A DNA stretch of 64,000 bases from Microbacterium binotii. GTDB taxonomy: Bacteria > Actinomycetota > Actinomycetes > Actinomycetales > Microbacteriaceae. Below, piece after piece: positions 53,194 through 62,830 of the stretch; position 1 is the first letter of the stretch, and every line of letters starts with the position of its first letter. Below the pieces are notes generated by a model that did no database searches, had not been told where the DNA came from, and saw only the letters and a program-made list of their open reading frames with translations. The stretch is from NCBI RefSeq assembly GCF_021398715.1, contig NZ_CP090347.1:1922001-1986000 (forward strand), written 5' to 3'. Position numbers and translations under genes: made by a program.

Positions 53194-54585
53194 TCAGCGC
53201 CGTTCGTTCAACGACTCCAGCAACGACGCCTCGGCCAGCACGGCGTGACGGAAGGTGTCCAGGTGCAGGGACTCGTTCGGGCTGTGCGCCCGCGAATGCG
53301 GATCCTCCACTCCGGTCACCAGGATCTGCGCACCCGGGAACTGCTCCACGAGCTCCGCGATGAACGGGATGGAACCGCCCACGCCGACATCGACCGGGTC
53401 GACGCCGTAGCCGGTGGCGAGGCTCGTGCGGGCCACCTCGACGGCCCAGCCCTCGGTGTCGACGAGGAAGCCGTCGCCGAGGTCGATTTCGGAGAAGGTG
53501 AGCTCCGCACCGAACGGAGCGCGACGGCGCAGGTGGTCCTCGATCGCGGCGTACGCCTCGCTCGCCGATTGCCCGGGAGCCACGCGGGCGCTCACCACGA
53601 CCGAGATCTCCGGCGCCAACGTGTTGGATGCGGCGGCGACGCTCGTCGCGTCGATGCCGGTCACCGTCACCGAGGGCTTGTTCCAGATGCGCGACAGGAT
53701 CGTGCCACGTCCGATCGGCGCGACCCCGGCCGGAAGACCCGCCTCCGAGCGGAGGGTCTCCTCCGTGTAGTCCGGGGTGGGCGCGTCGCGTTCCGTGAGA
53801 CCTTCGACGGCCACGGCGCCGTCGTCGTCCCAGAGCGTCGCGAGCAGCTTGATCGCCGCCATGGTCGCGTCGGGAACGGCGCCGCCGAACATCCCCGAGT
53901 GCGAGGCGTGCTCGAGCGTGCGCACCGTGAGCGTGAAACGGGCGTTGCCGCGGAGCGACACCGTCAGCGCGGGAGTCACCGCATCCCAGTTGCCCGAGTC
54001 CGCGACGACGATCACATCGGAGCGCAACTGATCACGGTGATCGGTGAGGAACTGCGCGAAGGAGCGGGAGCCGTACTCCTCCTCACCCTCGATGAACAGC
54101 GCGATACCCAGCGCGAGGTCTTCGCCGTGAACCTCGTGGATCGCGCGCAAGGCGGCGATGTGCGCCATCACCCCTGCTTTGTCGTCGGCGGCGCCGCGTC
54201 CGTACAGACGCCCGTCGCGCACCGTGGGCTCGAAGGGAGGCGTCTCCCAGAGGGCGTCGTCTCCGGGCGGCTGCACGTCATGATGCGCGTAGAGGAGCAC
54301 GGTCGGCGCACCGTCGCGCGCGGCGCGCGTGGCGAGAATGGCGGGCTGACCCACCTCGTCGGTCCCGGGCACGGCCGAGCGGGCGATCTCCACCGAGTCG
54401 AAGATGCCGATCCCCTTCGCGAGCGCGGCGATCGCCTCGGCGCTGCGCACGAGTGCGTCCTGGTCGAAGGCGGGCCACGCGATCGAGGGGATGCGCACGA
54501 GCGCACCCAGATCGGCGAGGGCGACGGGGATGCCGGCGGCGGCCGCTTCGTGAACGGCCCCGTTCCTGGGATTCTCGGAGGTCAT
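53194..54585 (-). CDS. M20 family dipeptidase
   Basis: A 463-residue zinc peptidase. Metal ligands and active site are in YAHHDVQPPG, GRGAADDKAG, IEGEEEYGS and ADSGNW, with the final histidine in DPHSRAHSPNES. The dimerisation domain lies in the middle (about 200-320). No signal peptide. TAAGAT at 54598-54593 is seven bases before ATG 54585 and overlaps the -10 of the divergent DUF3043 gene. Confidence 0.94.
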   Translation of the reverse strand: MTSENPRNGAVHEAAAAGIPVALADLGALVRIPSIAWPAFDQDALVRSAEAIAALAKGIGIFDSVEIARSAVPGTDEVGQPAILATRAARDGAPTVLLYAHHDVQPPGDDALWETPPFEPTVRDGRLYGRGAADDKAGVMAHIAALRAIHEVHGEDLALGIALFIEGEEEYGSRSFAQFLTDHRDQLRSDVIVVADSGNWDAVTPALTVSLRGNARFTLTVRTLEHASHSGMFGGAVPDATMAAIKLLATLWDDDGAVAVEGLTERDAPTPDYTEETLRSEAGLPAGVAPIGRGTILSRIWNKPSVTVTGIDATSVAAASNTLAPEISVVVSARVAPGQSASEAYAAIEDHLRRRAPFGAELTFSEIDLGDGFLVDTEGWAVEVARTSLATGYGVDPVDVGVGGSIPFIAELVEQFPGAQILVTGVEDPHSRAHSPNESLHLDTFRHAVLAEASLLESLNERR

Positions 54586-54590
54586 GCGGG

Positions 54591-54598
54591 TAATCTTA
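54591..54598. promoter_or_regulatory. Overlapping divergent -10 boxes
   Basis: TAATCT (54591-54596, plus strand) and TAAGAT (54598-54593, minus strand) share bases. They would drive the DUF3043 and dipeptidase genes in opposite directions from one spot. Confidence 0.45.
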
Positions 54599-54633
54599 AG
54601 GCGCACCCCTCCCCCGTTCTTTTGAGGACCATC

Positions 54634-55200
54634 GTGGCCAAGACCTCTGCCGACTCCGCCGCGCACGACGCGCCGAGCACTCCGACGACCGGCAAGGGGC
54701 GCGCGACGCCCACCCGTGCCGAGCGCGAAGCCGCGCGCAAGCGCCCCCTCGTCGCCGACACGAAGGAAGCGAAGGCCCGGGCCCGCGCCGAGCTGCGAGA
54801 GCGGCAGGAGAAGGCGCGCATCGGCATGGCCAACGGCGACGACCGCTACCTGCAGGCGCGCGACAAGGGCCCGCAGCGCCGCTTCGTGCGCGACTGGGTC
54901 GACTCCACGTGGCACGTCGCGGAGCTCGTGATGCCGATCATGGTCGCGGTGCTCCTGCTCATGTTCGTCGGCATCCCGGCGATCCAGGTCTACGCGTACC
55001 TGGTCCTGTGGGCCTTCATCATCGTGGCTGTGCTCGACATGGTGATCACTTCGATCCGGGTCAAGCGCGCCGCACGAGCGAAGTTCGGCGAGGACCGCAT
55101 CGAGAAGGGGCTCGGCTTCTACGGCGCCATGCGGACGGTCCAGATGCGCTTCATGCGCCTGCCCAAGCCCCAGGTGAAACGCGGACAGCGTCCCGCCTGA
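54634..55200 (+). CDS. DUF3043 membrane protein
   Basis: A 188-residue protein with a long charged N-terminus (about 1-90, Lys/Arg/Glu/Ala-rich), two hydrophobic helices (about 98-120 and 122-144) and a basic C-terminus. The DUF3043 family is found only in actinobacteria and has no known function. GTG start at 54634 with GAGGA upstream. Confidence 0.87.
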   Translation: MAKTSADSAAHDAPSTPTTGKGRATPTRAEREAARKRPLVADTKEAKARARAELRERQEKARIGMANGDDRYLQARDKGPQRRFVRDWVDSTWHVAELVMPIMVAVLLLMFVGIPAIQVYAYLVLWAFIIVAVLDMVITSIRVKRAARAKFGEDRIEKGLGFYGAMRTVQMRFMRLPKPQVKRGQRPA

Positions 55201-55206
55201 TCGAAT

Positions 55207-55247
55207 CGAGGAAGCGGCCGGCCCCTCTGGGACCGGCCGCTTCCTCG
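55207..55247. terminator. Terminator between DUF3043 and pyrD
   Basis: A perfect 15-bp stem (55207-55221 with 55233-55247) with an 11-base loop lies between convergent genes. Confidence 0.75.
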
Positions 55248-55249
55248 TC

Positions 55250-56287
55250 TCAGCGCACGCGCGACGACGAGACGGCGAGGCCCCTGTTGATCTGCCGCGC
55301 CCAGAACGGTCCCCGGTACAGGAATCCGGTGTACCCCTGCGTCAGGGTCGCGCCGGCATCCAATCGGTCCTGGACATCCTGCGCGGTCTCGATGCCGCCG
55401 GCCGCGATGACGCAGAAGTCCGAGGGCACCTCCTCGCGGACGATCCGCAGCGCCTGGATCGCGCGCTCGCGCAGCGGCGCGCCCGACAGACCCCCGGCTC
55501 CCGCGGCCTCGACGATGTCGGGCGCTGTGCGCAGCCCTTCACGGGAGATCGTGGTGTTGGTGGCGATGACTCCGTCGAGCCCCAGCTCCACCGCCAGGCG
55601 GGCAACGGCGCGAATGCCGTCGTCGGAGAGGTCGGGAGCGAACTTGACCAGTAGCGGCGTCGTGCCGGATGCGGCGCGCACCGCCTGCAGCAGGGGCCGG
55701 AGCGTGTCGATCTCCTGCAGGCCGCGCAGCCCCGGCGTGTTGGGCGACGACACGTTGACGACCAGGTAATCGGCGAGGGGCGCCAGCAGACGCGCGCTGC
55801 GGACATAGTCGTCGACGGCATCGTCGACCTCGACGACGCGGCTCTTGCCGATGTTGACGCCCAGAACGGGTCGCTTGCGCCTCCGGCGCAGTCGCCGCAG
55901 ACGCGCAGCAGCCGCATCCGCCCCCGCGTTGTTGAAGCCCATGCGATTGATGACGGCGCGATCGGGGATCAGGCGGAACAGACGCGGGCGGGGGTTGCCG
56001 TCCTGCGGCACGGCGGTCACCGTCCCGACCTCGACGTGTCCGAAGCCGAGCGCGTACAGACCGGCGGCGGCCACCGCGTTCTTGTCGAAGCCCGCGGCGA
56101 CGCCGAAGGGCGAGTCGAACTGCAGCCCGAGGGCGCGAACCCGGGACTGGGGGGCCGGACGCGTCAACGCACGCGCGATCGGCGTGAGCGGACGCACCCC
56201 CAGCGCCCGGATGACGAGCATGGCGGCGTGGTGCGCCGTTTCAGGATCCATGCGGGACAGGACGCGGCGAAAAAGCAGGTCATACAT
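55250..56287 (-). CDS. pyrD: Dihydroorotate dehydrogenase (quinone), class 2
   Basis: A 345-residue enzyme of pyrimidine synthesis that oxidises dihydroorotate with FMN and passes electrons to quinone. The N-terminal helical extension marks class 2 (membrane-associated). NRMGFNNAGAD, VNVSSPNTPGLRGLQ with the catalytic serine, and VIAAGGIETAQDV are in place. Follows nrdR on the same strand. Confidence 0.96.
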   Translation of the reverse strand: MYDLLFRRVLSRMDPETAHHAAMLVIRALGVRPLTPIARALTRPAPQSRVRALGLQFDSPFGVAAGFDKNAVAAAGLYALGFGHVEVGTVTAVPQDGNPRPRLFRLIPDRAVINRMGFNNAGADAAAARLRRLRRRRKRPVLGVNIGKSRVVEVDDAVDDYVRSARLLAPLADYLVVNVSSPNTPGLRGLQEIDTLRPLLQAVRAASGTTPLLVKFAPDLSDDGIRAVARLAVELGLDGVIATNTTISREGLRTAPDIVEAAGAGGLSGAPLRERAIQALRIVREEVPSDFCVIAAGGIETAQDVQDRLDAGATLTQGYTGFLYRGPFWARQINRGLAVSSSRVR

Positions 56288-56329
56288 CGCCAGCCAGGCT
56301 ATCGCTGCCGAGCCCGGCGTCGCGCACCG

Positions 56330-56815
56330 TCAGTCGGCGGCCGGCTCCGAGGCGGCGGCCGCGCGCAGCTCGTGATCGGCGCGCAGCTGCGCGATCGACG
56401 ACTCGAAGTCCTCGAGCGACTCGAAGGCCTGATAGACGCTCGCGAACCGCAGATAGGCGACTTCGTCCAATTCGCGCAGCGGATCGAGGATGGCCAGTCC
56501 GATCTCGTTGGTGTCGATCTGCGAGCTGCCGGTGCGGCGCAGGATCTCCTCCACGCGCTGCGCCAGCAGGGCCAGATCGCCGTCGGTGACCGGGCGTCCC
56601 TGGCAGGCTTTGCGCACCCCGGAGACCACCTTGTCGCGGCTGAAGGGCTCGATGACCCCCGAGCGTTTGATGACGTTCAGGCTCGCCGTCTCGACGGTCG
56701 AGAAACGCCCGCCGCATTCTGGGCACTGACGACGACGACGGATGCTGAGTCCGTCATCGGTCGTACGGGAGTCGATGACGCGGGAATCGGGATGGCGGCA
56801 GAACGGGCAATGCAT
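56330..56815 (-). CDS. nrdR: Transcriptional repressor NrdR
   Basis: A 161-residue regulator: zinc ribbon with C3, C6, C31 and C34, then an ATP-cone (about 49-139) that senses ATP/dATP. It represses ribonucleotide reductase genes. No nrd gene is in the window. It starts 12 bases after the hisD stop on the same strand. Confidence 0.97.
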   Translation of the reverse strand: MHCPFCRHPDSRVIDSRTTDDGLSIRRRRQCPECGGRFSTVETASLNVIKRSGVIEPFSRDKVVSGVRKACQGRPVTDGDLALLAQRVEEILRRTGSSQIDTNEIGLAILDPLRELDEVAYLRFASVYQAFESLEDFESSIAQLRADHELRAAAASEPAAD

Positions 56816-56827
56816 GACCAGGCCAGA

Positions 56828-58129
56828 TTAGTCCTCGAAACGGGCCTCGACGGCCTCGCCGTGCGCGGGCAGCGCTTCGGCGCGGGCGAGCGTGACGATC
56901 GCGTCGCGCACCTCGGCGAGGGCGGCGCGGTCGTACTCGATGACCTGTTGCGGTCGGAGGAACGTCGATGCGGACAGACCCGCCGCGTACCGCGCCTGGC
57001 CACCGGTCGGCAGGACGTGGTTGCTCCCGGCGAGGTAGTCGCCGAGGCTGACGGGTGCGTGATCGCCCACGAAGACCGCACCCGCGTTGACGAACTCGTC
57101 GACGCGGGGCTCGGACAGGTGTATCTCGAGGTGCTCGGGCGCGTAGGCGTTGCTGAAGGCGATCGCTTGGTCGATGTCGTCGACGAGGACGATCGCCGAC
57201 TGCGGGCCGGACAGCGCCGCCGCGACCCGCTCCGCGTGGCGGGTACGCGGCTGCCGGACGGTGAGCTCGACGCTCACCCTCTCGGCGAGCCCGGCGGACG
57301 GGGTGACCAGCACGGCTGAGGCCTGCTCGTCGTGCTCGGCCTGGCTGATGAGATCGGCGGCCACGAGCGCCGGCTGCGCCGAGTCGTCGGCGACGATGAG
57401 GATCTCGGTCGCCCCGGCCTCCGCATCCGTCCCGACGAGCCCCGCCACGGCACGCTTGGCCGCGGCGACGAAGTTGTTGCCGGGGCCGGTGACCACATCG
57501 ACCGGGTCGAGATCGAGCGACGCCACGCCGTAGGCGAGGGCTCCGATCGCGCCCGCACCACCCATCGCGTAGACCTCGTCGACGCCCAACAACCGTGCCG
57601 CCGCGAGGATCACGGGGTGGATGCGGCCGCCGAACTCCCGCTGCGGAGGCGATGCCAGCGCAACGACGGATACGCCCGCCACCTGCGCGGGCACCACGTT
57701 CATGACGACGCTCGAGGGATAGACGGCCTTCCCCCCGGGCACGTACACGCCGACGCGTCGAACCGGCTGCCACCGCTGCACCACGCGTGCGCCGGGGGCG
57801 AGCTCGGTCGTCGTGGGCGGCGGGACCTGGGCCGCAGAGGCGGCCCGCACCCGGAGGATCGCCTCGTCGAGCGCCTCGCGGACCTCGGGGGCGAGCTCCG
57901 CGAGAGCCTCGTCGAGGTGGGAGGCCGGAACCCGTACCGCGTGGTCGGCGACGCCGTCGAAACGCTCCGCCTGCTCGCGCAGCGCCTGCTCGCCGCGCGC
58001 GGCGACATCATGGACGATCTGCGCCGCCGCCGTCAGAGCAGCTTCGCGCGCCATCTCGGCACGCGGGACAGCGGCCAAGAGCTCGCTCGCGGAGAGCGTG
58101 CGACCGCGCAGATCGATCGTCTGAAGCAT
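56828..58129 (-). CDS. hisD: Histidinol dehydrogenase
   Basis: A 433-residue zinc enzyme that makes histidine from histidinol in two NAD-dependent steps. The signature VTGPGNNFVAAAKRAV and ISQAEHDEQASAVLV, with the zinc-binding histidine, are present. It is separated from the rest of the his genes. TAGCCT at 58141-58136 is six bases before the ATG. Confidence 0.96.
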   Translation of the reverse strand: MLQTIDLRGRTLSASELLAAVPRAEMAREAALTAAAQIVHDVAARGEQALREQAERFDGVADHAVRVPASHLDEALAELAPEVREALDEAILRVRAASAAQVPPPTTTELAPGARVVQRWQPVRRVGVYVPGGKAVYPSSVVMNVVPAQVAGVSVVALASPPQREFGGRIHPVILAAARLLGVDEVYAMGGAGAIGALAYGVASLDLDPVDVVTGPGNNFVAAAKRAVAGLVGTDAEAGATEILIVADDSAQPALVAADLISQAEHDEQASAVLVTPSAGLAERVSVELTVRQPRTRHAERVAAALSGPQSAIVLVDDIDQAIAFSNAYAPEHLEIHLSEPRVDEFVNAGAVFVGDHAPVSLGDYLAGSNHVLPTGGQARYAAGLSASTFLRPQQVIEYDRAALAEVRDAIVTLARAEALPAHGEAVEARFED

Positions 58130-58171
58130 CCCTTCAGGCTACCGTCTCGAGCATCCGGTTCCGCGCGTACG

Positions 58172-59161
58172 TCAGCCGCGCGTGACGCCGGAGACGTCGT
58201 GCAGGTAGCCGATGCGACCGTCCTCGTGGCGCACCACGAACACCTCCCCGCGGTCCTCGATGACCAGCGCCCACGCCGTCGCGTCCACGCGGAAGATCGG
58301 CACGCCCATCTCGTCAAGCACCTCGCGCTCCTCGGGCACGAGCGCCCAGAACGCCTGCGACACCGGGATCTGCTCGGTGGCGGGCTCCGCGGCGGGAGTG
58401 AGGCCCTCGTCGTATGCGGCGGTCTGCGCGTGTGGGTCGGCGTACACGTCACCCGTGGTCGCGAACAGCGCGGCTGCCTCGTCACGGACAGGCTCGGCGG
58501 ACGGCGCCCATCCTGCCTCCGAGTGCGCGACCGGGTACGTCGCGGCGGGTGCGGCGGTGTACGCGACGGGCTCAGGTGCCGGACGCTGCGCGATGGGGCG
58601 GGCGCCCCTCGCGACGCGGTGGGAGACGGTCTCCGCGCGGTACTCGAAGTCGTCCTTGAGGCCGGGGATGAAGGGGGCGATCGCCGTGAAGACGACCCCG
58701 GCGGCCATCAGCACGAGTTCGACCCAATGGACCCAGCTGCCCAGCCCCGGAAGCGCGAAGGATTCCCAGATCATCTGCACCCACACGACCGCCGAGACGG
58801 CGAACGCGACGGATGCGAACTGGTCGATGCCCAGCGAGCCCACGCGGCGGATGCCCTGGGGCGAGAGCCGACGCAGCACGATCAGGAACACGGCCACGGT
58901 GGGCAGGCCGATCGTCAGCACCCATGCGATGCCCATCGTCCAGACCGAGACGGGGGCGAAGTAGCTCAGGGAGAAGAAGGAGACGATGAACGCGAGGGCC
59001 CAGATCCCGAGGAGCACGACCTCGCGGATCGAGAACGGCCAGACGCCGTACTGCGGGGGCGCCGCCGGCTCGTCGTCTTCTTCGAGCGCGTCGAACTGGT
59101 CGTCCTCCACGGCGTCGACGAACTCGTCGTCACCGCTCACGACGGGGTTCTCATCGGTCAT
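58172..59161 (-). CDS. Four-helix membrane protein, function unknown
   Basis: A 329-residue protein: an acidic N-terminus (1-40), four membrane helices (about 45-165), then a long Ala/Pro-rich cytoplasmic tail ending in a small globular beta domain (WALVIEDRGEVFVVRHEDGRIGYLHDV, abridged; about residues 285-325). I do not recognise the family. GAGAGGAT precedes the ATG. It lies between dnaE and hisD on the same strand. Confidence 0.7.
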   Translation of the reverse strand: MTDENPVVSGDDEFVDAVEDDQFDALEEDDEPAAPPQYGVWPFSIREVVLLGIWALAFIVSFFSLSYFAPVSVWTMGIAWVLTIGLPTVAVFLIVLRRLSPQGIRRVGSLGIDQFASVAFAVSAVVWVQMIWESFALPGLGSWVHWVELVLMAAGVVFTAIAPFIPGLKDDFEYRAETVSHRVARGARPIAQRPAPEPVAYTAAPAATYPVAHSEAGWAPSAEPVRDEAAALFATTGDVYADPHAQTAAYDEGLTPAAEPATEQIPVSQAFWALVPEEREVLDEMGVPIFRVDATAWALVIEDRGEVFVVRHEDGRIGYLHDVSGVTRG

Positions 59162-59247
59162 GTCGCATCCTCTCGGCGCGGGCAGGGGAAAGAGCGAGTC
59201 GATCCTAACGGCGACGGCTATGAGAGCTCATAGCGTCCACAGGACGG

Positions 59248-62200
59248 TCAACCCAGACAGCTGGGACCGAGCAGACCCTTGAGGTCGCCGAACAGATCGG
59301 CGCTGATCGTGACCGGATGCGGCACCTCGAACACCTTCGCGGTGCCCGCGCGGTGCAGCTTCAGCGTCACCTCGGTCTCGCCCGGGTGGCGGTGCAGCAC
59401 GGCGGCCAGCTCCTCCACCACGGACTGCGTCGCCTTCTGCTCGGGGACCACGAGGACGAGAGCGGATGTGGCGTCCACCGCTCCCAGATCCGGGCTGAAG
59501 CAGCTCTGGGCGTGCAGGTTCAATCCGTCGTCCCGGCGCGACACGCGCCCCCGCACGACCAGGATCGAATCCGCCTGCAGCACCGACTGGAACTCCGTGT
59601 ACGTACGACCCATGAACATCACGGTGACCTCGCCGTTGAAATCCTCGACGGTGATCATGCCGTACGGATTGCCGCTCTGCTTCGCCACGCGATGCTGGAC
59701 GCTGGTGACCAGGCCCGCCACCGTGACCTGATCGCCGTCCTGCACGCTCTCCGAGGACAGCAGGTCGTGGATCGAGGTCGAGGCGTGCTTCGCGAGCGGG
59801 ATCTCAAGACCGGCGAGCGGGTGATCGGACACATAGAGCCCGAGCATCTCCCGTTCGAAGGCCAGCTTGTCCTTCTTGGTCCATTCCGGCCGCTCCGGCA
59901 CCTTCGAGACCTGTTGGGGCTCGTCGTCGCCCCACAGACTGTCGAAGTCGAACCCGACCTCGCCGTTGGCCTCGCGCCGTTTGTCGAGCACCGCCTGTTC
60001 GGTCGCGTCCTCGTGGATCTCCAGCAGCGCACGCCGGGTGTGGCCCATGGAGTCGAACGCGCCGGCCTTGATGAGCGACTCGACGGTGCGCTTGTTCGCG
60101 ACGTGCATCGGCACCTTCGCGAGGAAGTCGTGGAAGGAGGCGAAGCCCTCCTTCTCTCGAGAGGCGACGATTCCGTCTACGACGTTCGACCCGACGTTGC
60201 GCACCGCTCCGAGCCCGAAGCGGATGTCGTCGCCGACGGCGGCGAAGAAGTTGATGGACTCCCCCACATCCGGAGGCAGGACGCGGATCCCCATGCGACG
60301 GCACTCGTTCAGATAGATCGCCATCTTGTCTTTGGAGTCGCCGACGCTGGTCAGCAGCGCCGCCATGTACTCGGCGGGGTAATGCGCCTTCAGATAAGCC
60401 GTCCAGTAGGACACCAGGCCGTAGGCCGCGGAGTGCGCTTTGTTGAAGGCGTAGTCGGAGAAGGGCAGCAGGATGTCCCACAGCGCCTTGACCGCGCCGT
60501 CGCCGAACCCGCGTTCCTTCATTCCGCCCGAGAAGCCCTCGTACTGCTTGTCGAGCTCGGACTTCTTCTTCTTGCCCATCGCGCGGCGGAGGATGTCTGC
60601 TTGACCGAGCGAGAAGCCGGCCACTCGCTGCGCGATCGCCATGACCTGCTCCTGATAGATGATCAGGCCGTAGGTCGTGTCGAGGATGTCTCGCAGCGGC
60701 TCTTCGAGTTCAGGATGGATGGGGGTGATGGGCTGCAGCCCGTTCTTGCGCAGGGCGTAGTTGGTGTGCGAGTTCGCCCCCATGGGCCCGGGCCGGTACA
60801 GCGCGATGACGGCCGAGATGTCTTCGAAGTTGTCGGGCTTCATGAGCCGCAGGAGCGACCGCATGGGCCCGCCGTCGAGCTGGAACACGCCGAGCGTGTC
60901 GCCGCGGGTGAGCAGGTCGTAGGCGGGCCGGTCGTCCAACTCGAGATGCTCGAGGTCGAGCTCCTCGCCGCGGTTGCTGCGGATGTTGTCGAGCGCGTCG
61001 GAGATGATCGTGAGATTTCGCAGCCCGAGGAAGTCCATCTTGATCAGCCCGAGCGTCTCGCAAGACGGATAGTCGAACTGCGTGACGATCTGGCCGTCCT
61101 GCTCGCGGCGCATGATCGGGATGATGTCCAGCAGCGGTTCCGACGACATGATGACGCCGGCCGCGTGCACGCCCCACTGACGCTTCAGGCCCTCGAGCCC
61201 CAACGCGCGGTCGAAGACCGTCTTCGCCTCGGGGTCGGTCTCGATGAGCGTGCGGAACTCGCTGGCCTCCTTGTATCGCGGATGCTCCTTGTTGAACATG
61301 CCGCCGAGCTCCATGTCCTTGCCCATGACGGCGGGGGGCATGGCCTTGGTGAGCTTCTCTCCCATGGAGAACGGGAAGCCGAGCACGCGGCCCGCATCCT
61401 TCAGCGCCTGCTTCGATTTGATCGTGCCGTACGTGACGATCTGGGCGACGCGCTCCGAGCCGTACTTCTCGGTGACGTACTCGATCACCTCGCCGCGGCG
61501 ACGATCGTCGAAGTCGACGTCGAAGTCGGGCATGGAGACGCGGTCGGGATTGAGGAAGCGCTCGAAGATGAGCCCGTGCTCGAGGGGGTCCAGATCGGTG
61601 ATCTTCATCGCGTAGGCGACCATGGATCCGGCGCCGGAGCCGCGACCGGGACCGACGCGGATGCCGTTGTCCTTGGCCCAGTTGATGAAGTCGGCGACCA
61701 CGAGGAAGTAGCCGGGGAATCCCATCTGCAGGATGATGCCGGTCTCGTATTCGGCCTGCTTGCGCACCTTGTCGGGGATGCCCTGCGGATAGCGGTAGTG
61801 CAGCCCCTTCTCGACCTCTTTGATGAGCCAGCTGTCTTCGGTCTCGCCGTCGGGCACGGGGAACCGCGGCATGTAGTTGGCGGAGGTGTTGAACTCGACC
61901 TCGCAGCGCTCTGCGATCAGCAGCGTGTTGTCACACGCCTCCGGGTGATCACGGAAAAGCTGACGCATCTCCTGCGCGGTCTTGATGTAGTAGCCGTCGC
62001 CGTCGAACTTGAAGCGGTTGGGGTCATCGAGGGTGGACCCGGACTGCACGCAGAGCAGGGCCTCGTGCGCATCGGCCTCGTGCTGGTGGGTGTAGTGCGA
62101 GTCGTTCGTCGCGACGAGCGGGATGTCGAGATCCTTCGCCAGGCGGATCAGATCGCTCATGACACGTCGCTCGATGGAGAGGCCGTGGTCCATGATCTCG

Positions 62201-62763
62201 GCGAAGTAATTCTCCTTGCCGAAGATGTCCTGGAACTCCGCCGCGGCCGCGCGCGCCGCGTCGTACTGCCCCAGACGCAAGCGCGTCTGCACCTCGCCAG
62301 AGGGGCAGCCCGTCGTCGCGATCAGCCCCTTGCCGTAGGTCTGGAGGAGTTCGCGGTCCATGCGGGGCTTGAAGTAGTACCCCTCCATGCTCGACAGGGA
62401 GCTCAACCGGAAGAGGTTGTGCATGCCCTCGGTGGTCTGACTCCACATCGTCATGTGCGTGTACGCGCCCGAGCCCGATACGTCGTCGCTCTTCTGGTCG
62501 GGCGATCCCCAGGCCACGCGCGACTTGTCGCTGCGGTGCGTTCCGGGAGTCACGTAGGCCTCAAGCCCGATGATCGGCTTCACGCCTGCGCCCTGCGCGG
62601 CGCGGTAGAACTCGAACGCCGCGAAGGTGTTCCCATGGTCGGTCACGGCGATCGCCGGCATCCCGTATTCGGACGCCGCCTGCGTCATCGCGCCGATCTT
62701 GGCGGCGCCGTCGAGCATCGAGTACTCGCTGTGCACATGGAGGTGAACGAAGGAGTCTGCCAC
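59248..62763 (-). CDS. dnaE: DNA polymerase III subunit alpha (DnaE1)
   Basis: A 1171-residue replicative polymerase. The N-terminal PHP domain starts SFVHLHVHSEYSMLDG; the catalytic triad includes PDFDVDF. The KKKKSELDKQ segment and the C-terminal OB-fold domain (VTVAGLVTSV) are present. Actinobacterial DnaE1 PHP domains can proofread 3'-5'. GTG start at 62763 six bases after TACCCT (62775-62770); an open frame extends upstream. Confidence 0.98.
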   Translation of the reverse strand: MADSFVHLHVHSEYSMLDGAAKIGAMTQAASEYGMPAIAVTDHGNTFAAFEFYRAAQGAGVKPIIGLEAYVTPGTHRSDKSRVAWGSPDQKSDDVSGSGAYTHMTMWSQTTEGMHNLFRLSSLSSMEGYYFKPRMDRELLQTYGKGLIATTGCPSGEVQTRLRLGQYDAARAAAAEFQDIFGKENYFAEIMDHGLSIERRVMSDLIRLAKDLDIPLVATNDSHYTHQHEADAHEALLCVQSGSTLDDPNRFKFDGDGYYIKTAQEMRQLFRDHPEACDNTLLIAERCEVEFNTSANYMPRFPVPDGETEDSWLIKEVEKGLHYRYPQGIPDKVRKQAEYETGIILQMGFPGYFLVVADFINWAKDNGIRVGPGRGSGAGSMVAYAMKITDLDPLEHGLIFERFLNPDRVSMPDFDVDFDDRRRGEVIEYVTEKYGSERVAQIVTYGTIKSKQALKDAGRVLGFPFSMGEKLTKAMPPAVMGKDMELGGMFNKEHPRYKEASEFRTLIETDPEAKTVFDRALGLEGLKRQWGVHAAGVIMSSEPLLDIIPIMRREQDGQIVTQFDYPSCETLGLIKMDFLGLRNLTIISDALDNIRSNRGEELDLEHLELDDRPAYDLLTRGDTLGVFQLDGGPMRSLLRLMKPDNFEDISAVIALYRPGPMGANSHTNYALRKNGLQPITPIHPELEEPLRDILDTTYGLIIYQEQVMAIAQRVAGFSLGQADILRRAMGKKKKSELDKQYEGFSGGMKERGFGDGAVKALWDILLPFSDYAFNKAHSAAYGLVSYWTAYLKAHYPAEYMAALLTSVGDSKDKMAIYLNECRRMGIRVLPPDVGESINFFAAVGDDIRFGLGAVRNVGSNVVDGIVASREKEGFASFHDFLAKVPMHVANKRTVESLIKAGAFDSMGHTRRALLEIHEDATEQAVLDKRREANGEVGFDFDSLWGDDEPQQVSKVPERPEWTKKDKLAFEREMLGLYVSDHPLAGLEIPLAKHASTSIHDLLSSESVQDGDQVTVAGLVTSVQHRVAKQSGNPYGMITVEDFNGEVTVMFMGRTYTEFQSVLQADSILVVRGRVSRRDDGLNLHAQSCFSPDLGAVDATSALVLVVPEQKATQSVVEELAAVLHRHPGETEVTLKLHRAGTAKVFEVPHPVTISADLFGDLKGLLGPSCLG

Positions 62764-62830
62764 CTGTCCAGGGTACGCGCAGCCCCCCGACATCGGACGC
62801 CCGATGAGCGCCTTGGACTAGCGTTGCGGC

